From Calditrichota bacterium (GTDB taxonomy: Bacteria; Electryoneota; B3-LCP), in assembly GCA_020051775.1 (NCBI GenBank), contig JAGVQJ010000193.1, positions 1-40,368 on the forward strand: a stretch of 40,368 nt of DNA, in the 5' to 3' direction. Below, piece after piece: positions 29,182 to 36,286 of this stretch. The stretch's first letter is position 1; the number at the start of each line of letters is the position of its first letter. The position numbers were made by a program, and so were the translations under genes. The notes under the pieces are model-generated. The model made no database searches, was not told where the DNA came from, and saw nothing but the letters and a program-made list of their open reading frames with translations.

Positions 29182-30631
29182 GAAATCCCTTCCTTTCGAA
29201 TTTGCCCCAGGATTTGTTGCCTCGTAAAAAATGCCAACTCCCTTTTAGCTGCCACCAGAGTCGGATTTGGGCGTAAGTGAAATCACTCAAAATGGATAAT
29301 CCTAATAGCCAGAACCAATCCAGCCCGCTGCGGTAGCGCAGTGCCGCCAGGTTGACCGGCGAGGAGTTACGGCTCCAGCGTTCCACCCTCACTGTAACCA
29401 AACCCATGACCAGCGCCGAAATCAGAGAAATCGTGAGCATCATCATCAGCAACCACCCCTGATTGACCAATCCGGTGAACAGCAGAAAGGCGACAAAGGT
29501 GTAGGTAAACACCCGCACTAACGGGGCGGAAGCCTCGAAAATCAGGTAATAGGGCATGGCTACCAGCCCCAGAGTGCCATAACGAGGTTCAAAAAAGAGA
29601 TGGCGGTGCATGGCCAAGGTTTCCAGCAAGCCACGATGCCAGCGGTCACGCTGGCGAGACAGATTAACGGACTGGTCCGGCACCTCCGTCCAGCAAATGG
29701 GTCGAGGAAGATAAACGATGCGCGCCGGTTGTCCCTGTTCCCGCAAAAACCGGCGAATTCTAACGACAACCTCGATATCTTCACAGACCGTCTGCATATT
29801 CGCGCGGCAGACGCGCTGGACATAAGGATGGCGATTGAACGGTGATAAGAATCCTCCCGCCTCCAGAAGCACCTGTCGCCGGAATAGGGTGAAGGCTCCC
29901 GACATAATCAACAAGCCGCCTATTCTCGACAACGCGGTGCGGCTCACGACAAAAGAACGCAGATACTCGATCAATTGGAACAGCACCCATAAGTTGCGCG
30001 GCAGGGCTTCCGTCTCGAATCGGTTGGAAGTGACGCGGGACCCATTGGCGACCGCCAGGGCGCCTCCGGTTGCCACGATCTTTTGGCCATTCAATCCCCG
30101 GAAAGGTGCGATTACCTGATGCAGAGCTTGCGCATCCAGTATGGAGTCGGCATCGAGAGTGCAGATGAACTGATGTCGGCTGAAATTCAAGCCTGCATTC
30201 AAGGCATCGGCTTTGCCGCCTCTCGGTTTATCCACCACTCGCAATCGAGAATCAATCGGACTACCGAACAGTGCGCGCGGTTCCTGTGCGCCTAATCGGT
30301 CATTCCATACGCAGGGAATTCCCTCGAGATGGAACGCTGCCTGTAGTTGCTCGAGAGTGTTATCGCTGGAACCGTCATTGATGACGATGACTTCGAAATT
30401 AGGATAATCCGTCTGCAACAGAAGCCGGACACAATCCGCAATAGTTACTGCTTCATTGTGAGCCGGCACCAGGATGGTAATGCCGTATTCCGGATTGAGG
30501 TCCGGCTGTGGTATAGAATCCGGAAGCCGTCGCCATATTCGGAAAAATACGAGCACCAGCACCAACTCCACCATCAGGTAGAATCCGAAATACAGGATTA
30601 GCAAGTTTTCCAGAATGCGGATGGCGAGCAT
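29174..30631 (-). CDS. Processive family-2 glycosyltransferase (PgaC/BcsA-like)
   Basis: VPAHNEAVTIADCVRLLLQTDYPNFEVIVINDGSSDNT, TLDADSILD, CEDIEVVVRIRR, QRDRWHRG (QxxRW), flanking TM helices. Confidence 0.92.
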   Translation of the reverse strand: MLAIRILENLLILYFGFYLMVELVLVLVFFRIWRRLPDSIPQPDLNPEYGITILVPAHNEAVTIADCVRLLLQTDYPNFEVIVINDGSSDNTLEQLQAAFHLEGIPCVWNDRLGAQEPRALFGSPIDSRLRVVDKPRGGKADALNAGLNFSRHQFICTLDADSILDAQALHQVIAPFRGLNGQKIVATGGALAVANGSRVTSNRFETEALPRNLWVLFQLIEYLRSFVVSRTALSRIGGLLIMSGAFTLFRRQVLLEAGGFLSPFNRHPYVQRVCRANMQTVCEDIEVVVRIRRFLREQGQPARIVYLPRPICWTEVPDQSVNLSRQRDRWHRGLLETLAMHRHLFFEPRYGTLGLVAMPYYLIFEASAPLVRVFTYTFVAFLLFTGLVNQGWLLMMMLTISLISALVMGLVTVRVERWSRNSSPVNLAALRYRSGLDWFWLLGLSILSDFTYAQIRLWWQLKGSWHFLRGNKSWGKFERKGFHA

Positions 30632-30707
30632 GTTTCTGTTGTTGTAATTTCAACATAATATAACAAATTAATATTTTATTATCAAGGAAGATGTGGAATA
30701 ATTGGGC

Positions 30708-30866
30708 GATTTTCGTGTGATTGCCGGTTTAAATCCAGTCGCTTCGACAAGTAATGCTTGTTTCTACACCAAATGCTTTCCCATAGGGACCGCTACGTGG
30801 CGCGACCTGGCGCAGAAACAAGCCGTAATAAATCGAAAAGCCGACGGTTTCAGCGTCGGCTTTTTC
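30708..30866 (+). repeat. Module copy C: degenerate tRNA-Pro 3' fragment + terminator
   Basis: ggtttaaatccagtcgcttcgacaagtaatgcttgtttctac...ctttcccatagggaccgctacgtggcgcgacctggcgc...aataaatcgaaaagccgacggtttcagcgtcggcttttt. Confidence 0.8.
30836..30865. terminator. Terminator in module copy C
   Basis: AAAAGCCGACG gtttcag CGTCGGCTTTTT, 21 bp beyond the stop of the minus-strand gene at 30887. Confidence 0.8.
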
Positions 30867-30886
30867 GGTGGGAGATTCTAAACAGA

Positions 30887-31663
30887 TCATTTCAACAACA
30901 CCATCTTGCGGCTGGCGGTGAGGCTGCCCATTTGCAGGCGGAGGAAGTAAATCCCGGCAGAAAGGCTTGTACCCTGGAAAGTTACCTGGTGTTCCCCGGT
31001 TGCATGCCATCCCTGCATCAGCACTGCCACCTGGCGTCCTAACCCATCATAGACACTCAACTTAACCGGACCAGCCTGAGCTAAAGCAATGCTGATTACG
31101 GTGCTGGGGTTAAACGGATTTGGCTGGATCGCTTTTATACTGAAGCCGGTAGGTTGGAAGTCGCCTTTAATCGGGGTGGCAGATGAAGACGTAATCCATA
31201 ATATATTAAAGTATTGATCTTCCGTACCGGCCACTTCGAAGGAGGATTGGCTACGCATGTCGGTAACCACCGTATTCCCAGTTAGATATTCCACGATTGC
31301 CAAGTTACCTTCCATGGGTAGTGCTGCTTGATTCCAACTGATGGTAGTGGTTCGGGCGATGGGCGGTATGAGATTGCCATTGGGATCAACCTGCAGCAAC
31401 CAGGTCAGGGTATCGTTTGTGGATGGGTCATACAACATGGCCAGATAGGGCCCGGACGACCATTCCGGTTCATACAATTCAGCGTAAGTGGCATACTGCG
31501 GTGGACGCGGAGGCGCCAGCAGGAAGGACTGCACCAAACTGTCGCCTACGGTCACCGTGAAAACATAGGGGGTGGGTCCGGTTTGTCCGGTGGCCGTCAG
31601 TTCCACTTGCCAGGCGCCGGCAACCTGAGCCAGTAACATAAGCACCAGCAGACAACTTTTCAT
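30887..31663 (-). CDS. Secreted protein with T9SS sorting domain; paralogous to an internal domain of the 996-aa ORF product
   Basis: Signal peptide MKSCLLVLMLLAQVAGA; C-terminus IQPNPFNPSTVISIALAQAGPVKLSVYDGLGRQV...SAGIYFLRL...SRKMVLLK. Confidence 0.85.
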   Translation of the reverse strand: MKSCLLVLMLLAQVAGAWQVELTATGQTGPTPYVFTVTVGDSLVQSFLLAPPRPPQYATYAELYEPEWSSGPYLAMLYDPSTNDTLTWLLQVDPNGNLIPPIARTTTISWNQAALPMEGNLAIVEYLTGNTVVTDMRSQSSFEVAGTEDQYFNILWITSSSATPIKGDFQPTGFSIKAIQPNPFNPSTVISIALAQAGPVKLSVYDGLGRQVAVLMQGWHATGEHQVTFQGTSLSAGIYFLRLQMGSLTASRKMVLLK

Positions 31664-31703
31664 TTGCCTCTCCTTAAGGATGAGTTTTATATAAGGGATA
31701 ATA

Positions 31704-31750
31704 TGATCCAGGGATGCCTACGGTCAACGTACCGGAGGCATCCCTGGTCA
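31704..31750. terminator. Long stem-loop downstream of the beta-helix T9SS gene
   Basis: CCAGGGATGCCT a CGGT caacgt ACCG g AGGCATCCCTGG, 18 bp beyond the stop at 31768. Confidence 0.6.
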
Positions 31751-31767
31751 ATGGATCAGGATTGTTT

Positions 31768-34701
31768 TTACTTCATCAGCAACATTTTGCCGCTGATCAC
31801 CTGCTGGGCGGAAGTCAGGCGATACAGGTACACACCCGAAGCCAGAGCAGAACCATCAAAGGTCACGCGGTGGTTTCCGGCTGCACGCAGGCCATTCACC
31901 AGGGAAGCCACCAGACGACCTTGCACGTCGTACACGTTCAAGGCAACCTGCATCGCTTCCGGCAGACTGAAAGTAAGCGTGGTGGAGGGATTGAAGGGAT
32001 TGGGACTGGTATTGACCATCGTGTGAGCGACAACCACGCCGGTCATTTGCATTTCGCCGTCAAAAAGTTGGCCGAAACAATTCGCGTCGCCTACGAATGG
32101 GCCGCCATTCGCCACCGCTGATTTGGTCCAGGTGAAGATGCTGGAGTCCATCGCGGGGTAGCTATAGGTAGAGTTGGCGTAACCCAGATAGGCGTGGAGA
32201 CCGGCCGGCCAGGTAGACGGCACATTCTGCACACGCAGACGGGTCACAACGGTACCCACCGGAGGATTGATGGTTACGGGACCCAGCAGGGGATTTGTGT
32301 AGGTTCCGTCGGGGTACTTGTCGCGCGCCCAGACCGTAAAAGCGGTTTGCGGGCCGACCGTACGCAGCACTGAAGCGTTGAATTGGAACGAACCGCCATT
32401 AGCCGGAATCACGATGGGCGGATTGAGCGGCGTCAGGGTGACGTCTAAGGTTGGCGGGACGGCCGGGGCATAAATGATGTTGTAGTATTTCAACTGAGTG
32501 CCGCTGACCGAGAATGAGGTCTGGGTCCGCATATCCTGCACCACCGTGTCGCCATACACTGCGTTGATTATCCGGAAATTGCCCTCGGCAGGAAGCTGGA
32601 CTGGATTCCAGGAGATGACCGTTACGCGATTTTGCGTCGGCGGGGGTACATTACCATTGGGGTCAACTTCCAGTTTCCACAGCACGCTGCTCTGCGGCGG
32701 CCACTGGTAAACCATCTGAATGTACGGACCTTGCCAACTGTCCGTGTAAAGCTGGGTGTAGGTCATGTAACTGGGCGGAGGAGGCGGTGCGGGGATAAAA
32801 CTCTGAGCAGCGCCGCCACCGATGACGTTCGTGAAAACATTGGGAGCGCTGCCGGCCTCACCGGTCGCTGTCAAAATCAATGACCAAATATCGTCGGTTT
32901 CATCCAGAAGAGATGAGCTCTTGTTGGGTTGGCTTGCTGCAGCCAGGTTTCCACCCAAACTAAGGCTGTCGGTGCCGGTCGTCATGTTCACCCAGTACCC
33001 TTTGCTGGGTTGCATCATATTGCCGACTGAGGCTACATAACCGGTGCCGGGGTTGTAGGAATACACTACATTGACGGCGCCGTTGTGAGCCACCGGAACC
33101 TGATCGGGCGAGTAGACGCTGCCCAGCATTTCCCAGGGCGGGGTCACCGCTGTGGAGTAGGAAGCAAAAGCATTACCGATGACATAATCAGTGACCGTAG
33201 CCGGCACGTTGACCCAGTAAGCTTTGCCGTTCTCGAGGGTTGTAGTATTCACATAACCGGTGCCGGGTACGAACTTGTAGGCTACCACGGCGGAGGGGAA
33301 CAGCGCGGTGAGGCTATTGTTAGCCGGCACAACCGGCAGGGACACTAAATTCCAACCCGCCACCAGCGTCATGGGTTGAGACACCTGGCTGCCGCTGGAC
33401 GGGAAAAGACGCCAGCCGGCGGTCCAGTCAACCGATCCCATGCCGCCGACATAATCAACCTGGCTGAAGAACGGGTCCGCCGGCGGCTGAGTGAAACCGT
33501 TCCAACAGAGGGATCCGGCCGCGGGGCGGAAGTCTGGGTTCAGAGTGTCCGTCGGGGCCATCAGATTGGGATCTTCGAAACGGTTGTTGACGTTCAGGGT
33601 TTGAATGAACTGCGGTGAAGTGAAAGCAAAGCTTGTCTCGAGTTGAGACCCGGTCTCGCCGGTCTGAGCGATGGTGCCATTGCCGTAGAAGACGCTGTAG
33701 TCCACCACGAGCTGGCCGTTCAAGCTCTGGGTGGTGGAATCCCAGGCGTTCGCGAAAGTGGCGGCGTCGTCAATGTCAATGCCGCAATCTTCGAAGTTTA
33801 TCACTACCGAGTTCTTGATGGTCGCAGCAGTCCCACGACGCAGCAGGAGGCCAATGGGATTGCCGACCGGGTTGGTGTCACCCACCAGCGTGAGATTATA
33901 GATAGAGGGATTGGAGCGCGGAAGGGCTGAGTAATTGAATTCGTTGTTATCGCACTCAAATCCGTGATCGGCCACATCGCCATACTCCTGGATTACAAGA
34001 AACTGGGTTTTTCCATTCCAACCGAAGGTCCAATCGAATTCGTCATCCAGGGCGCCGGAAATGCAGATGTGCTTTACATTGACCGAACCGCCGAAGAATT
34101 CCATGCCATCATCTCCGGCCATCATGACCTGCACATAATCCACCGTTGTACCGCGACCTACACCCTGGAACGCGATGCCATTGAGCTCGTCTTCTGGAGT
34201 GATGGGGTAACCCGAATAGGCGATGCGAACATAGCGCAGGATGCCGCTGTTGTCGTCGTCGTTGTAGTTCACGCCGCCGCCGTACTGGCCGGTTCCGCCT
34301 TCACCCTGGCCAACACCGCCAGTCAAATTGACGTGTGCCAGACCGTTAATGATCAGGCCGCCCCAATCGCCTCGGTTCTGCTGCCCGATCGGTTTATCGC
34401 TGACAAAGGTAATCGGCTGAGCCGCGGTGCCGTCGGCGATGATCTTGGAATACCGGCGGATGCAAAGGAAACCGCCGCTGGCGGATTCGCCCTTGATGGT
34501 CGTGCCGGGTTGAATAGTGAGCACGGTTTCAGACTGGTCGTTGCCAACGAAAACGCCGCCGCGCAGCAGGTATACATTATTGGACGTCCAGTTGGTGTTC
34601 TGTAGAATCACCCCTTGAACGATGATGGTGTCTGCCTGGGCGGCAAAGGCCAACAGCATGACCGCCAAAGCGAAAAACATACTTCGGGTGAATTTGTGCA
34701 T
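31768..34701 (-). CDS. Secreted right-handed beta-helix-like protein with GWNLVS domain and T9SS sorting domain
   Basis: Start re-assigned to MHKFTRSMFFALAVMLLAFAAQA; TTIKGESASGGFLCIRRYSKIIADGTAAQPITFVSD...WGGLIINGLAHVNLTGG; C-terminus TSPNPFNPSTTLTFSLPEAMQVALNVYDVQGRLV...SGVYLYRLTSAQQVISGKMLLMK. Confidence 0.85.
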   Translation of the reverse strand: MHKFTRSMFFALAVMLLAFAAQADTIIVQGVILQNTNWTSNNVYLLRGGVFVGNDQSETVLTIQPGTTIKGESASGGFLCIRRYSKIIADGTAAQPITFVSDKPIGQQNRGDWGGLIINGLAHVNLTGGVGQGEGGTGQYGGGVNYNDDDNSGILRYVRIAYSGYPITPEDELNGIAFQGVGRGTTVDYVQVMMAGDDGMEFFGGSVNVKHICISGALDDEFDWTFGWNGKTQFLVIQEYGDVADHGFECDNNEFNYSALPRSNPSIYNLTLVGDTNPVGNPIGLLLRRGTAATIKNSVVINFEDCGIDIDDAATFANAWDSTTQSLNGQLVVDYSVFYGNGTIAQTGETGSQLETSFAFTSPQFIQTLNVNNRFEDPNLMAPTDTLNPDFRPAAGSLCWNGFTQPPADPFFSQVDYVGGMGSVDWTAGWRLFPSSGSQVSQPMTLVAGWNLVSLPVVPANNSLTALFPSAVVAYKFVPGTGYVNTTTLENGKAYWVNVPATVTDYVIGNAFASYSTAVTPPWEMLGSVYSPDQVPVAHNGAVNVVYSYNPGTGYVASVGNMMQPSKGYWVNMTTGTDSLSLGGNLAAASQPNKSSSLLDETDDIWSLILTATGEAGSAPNVFTNVIGGGAAQSFIPAPPPPPSYMTYTQLYTDSWQGPYIQMVYQWPPQSSVLWKLEVDPNGNVPPPTQNRVTVISWNPVQLPAEGNFRIINAVYGDTVVQDMRTQTSFSVSGTQLKYYNIIYAPAVPPTLDVTLTPLNPPIVIPANGGSFQFNASVLRTVGPQTAFTVWARDKYPDGTYTNPLLGPVTINPPVGTVVTRLRVQNVPSTWPAGLHAYLGYANSTYSYPAMDSSIFTWTKSAVANGGPFVGDANCFGQLFDGEMQMTGVVVAHTMVNTSPNPFNPSTTLTFSLPEAMQVALNVYDVQGRLVASLVNGLRAAGNHRVTFDGSALASGVYLYRLTSAQQVISGKMLLMK

Positions 34702-34750
34702 GATCTTTCCTCCTCCAAGTGATTTTTCTTTTCTTTGAGTGTTGATTGCT

Positions 34751-34846
34751 TTAAGCAAATCGCCGGGTCAGCCACAGTTCCGTGCGGGCGTAGTAATAAA
34801 CCAGAAGAGCGGCTGAATAAAGGACCACGAATTTCATCATTTTCAT
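34751..34846 (-). CDS. Putative 31-aa small membrane protein
   Basis: MKMMKFVVLYSAALLVYYYARTELWLTRRFA* preceded by a GAGGAG Shine-Dalgarno-like motif; below the supplied ORF length cutoff. Confidence 0.5.
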   Translation of the reverse strand: MKMMKFVVLYSAALLVYYYARTELWLTRRFA

Positions 34847-34932
34847 TATCTATCTCCTCGTATTTTTATCTTATTTATACAAGAAGATACTTCCGCTACA
34901 TTAAGCGTGCATGAGTGATTGGTGAGATTTGT

Positions 34933-34974
34933 GTTAAAAAGCAAAAAGCCGGCAAGTTTTCGATTACCGGCTTT
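34933..34974 (-). terminator. Terminator of the LamG lipoprotein gene
   Basis: Minus strand AAAGCCGG...CCGGCTTTTTGCTTTTT, 25 bp beyond the stop at 34999. Confidence 0.7.
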
Positions 34975-34998
34975 GCGATAGAAAAGTGGCTTTCACGA

Positions 34999-36279
34999 TT
35001 ATATTTGCCAACCGCCCTCATGATACAGCAGTTCGATTTCGTTGTCCTCCAGAGCTCGGTTGTATATTCGCACGTCGTCCATGCTCCCCATGAAATATAT
35101 CCCGCTGTTGGGGTTTCCTCCCAGCCAGAGTCCGGTTCCTGCAGCTTGTTCGGGCGAGATATTCATCGCACCGACGTAAACCGGAATGGCATTGCGGTAC
35201 AGGGTCCCTTGACCGTTGTTGATTCTGACGGCCACCAGGGTCCATTCGCTAAGAGTCAACGGCGGCAACGCCTGCAAAGCCTCGGTTACCGGGCCGTCGC
35301 AGATCGTAAACTTGAAATGAGGCGGAGCCTTGGGGGTTAGCGTCAAGTATCCGCCCTGACCGTTCCAGGCATGAAGAATAGGTTGATTGCCAGTTATATT
35401 GTCGGACCAATTGATCCAGGCCACCAAGGTGAACGAGGGCAATTGGACAACCTGCGGCGGCAGTTCGACACGCGCGCCCTGGCCGTTGAAATTGAGCGCT
35501 TGTCCGGCATTACCGAAGCGGTCCTGGATGGGTTCCGCTCCTAAAAGCGAGCCGTTATGACCAAAATTGCTGCTGTCGGCCGCATCGCCATTCAAGGGAT
35601 ACCAAGCGAACAGCCCCGAATCGGGCATAACGGCCGTATAGGCGGCTACGACGTCGGAGTAATTCGAGTAGCTGAATTGATTCCAGGCGGCGAGGCGGTA
35701 GTAGTACTTGGTCAGGGGAGTCAAATCGCTATCAACATAATAGCCCAGCGAAGCGTCAGCTACGCCGACCTGAACATATTCCGTGACCTCGGTCTTACGT
35801 TCTATGCGCATACTGTCAGCCAGGCTGGTGGTGTCATTCCAAGATAATTGCGTCTGCGTGTTGGATAATACGCGCACTGATAAGGTCGGTGCGCTCAGGT
35901 AGATCAGGACTTGCACCGTATCCAGATCCATGAGATCGTTGTCGCTGACGGCGATGATAAGATCGTGCAACCCCGGCTGACTCGAACCCGACCAGGAAGC
36001 TATCGCTTGCGTGAGACTATCATTGACCGACGGATTGCTGAAGGTGATCCCCGGGCTGGAATAGGTTTCGCTAAATCCGATGACGTCCGCGTCCGAGTCG
36101 GTGGCTTGACAGAGGATCGTAACGCCGACATTAGGATCTACCGCCGGGGTATTGGCGGTGAGCTGGGTGATTATCGGAGCATGGTTTACATATATCCCGC
36201 GTGCGGGTTGTGTGGCTCTCCGGTCACAGCCCCAAAAGGAGAGGGCAATCAGCGTGATTCCCACTACATATTGTTTCAT
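34999..36279 (-). CDS. Surface lipoprotein with Fn3-like and LamG/concanavalin-like domains
   Basis: ALSFWGCDRRA lipobox; LSVRVLSNTQTQLSWNDTTSLADSMRIERKT (Fn3-like); FTLVAWINWSDN...NSGIYFMGSMDDVRIYNRALEDNEIELLYH (LamG). Confidence 0.85.
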   Translation of the reverse strand: MKQYVVGITLIALSFWGCDRRATQPARGIYVNHAPIITQLTANTPAVDPNVGVTILCQATDSDADVIGFSETYSSPGITFSNPSVNDSLTQAIASWSGSSQPGLHDLIIAVSDNDLMDLDTVQVLIYLSAPTLSVRVLSNTQTQLSWNDTTSLADSMRIERKTEVTEYVQVGVADASLGYYVDSDLTPLTKYYYRLAAWNQFSYSNYSDVVAAYTAVMPDSGLFAWYPLNGDAADSSNFGHNGSLLGAEPIQDRFGNAGQALNFNGQGARVELPPQVVQLPSFTLVAWINWSDNITGNQPILHAWNGQGGYLTLTPKAPPHFKFTICDGPVTEALQALPPLTLSEWTLVAVRINNGQGTLYRNAIPVYVGAMNISPEQAAGTGLWLGGNPNSGIYFMGSMDDVRIYNRALEDNEIELLYHEGGWQI

Positions 36280-36286
36280 GGTTGAC

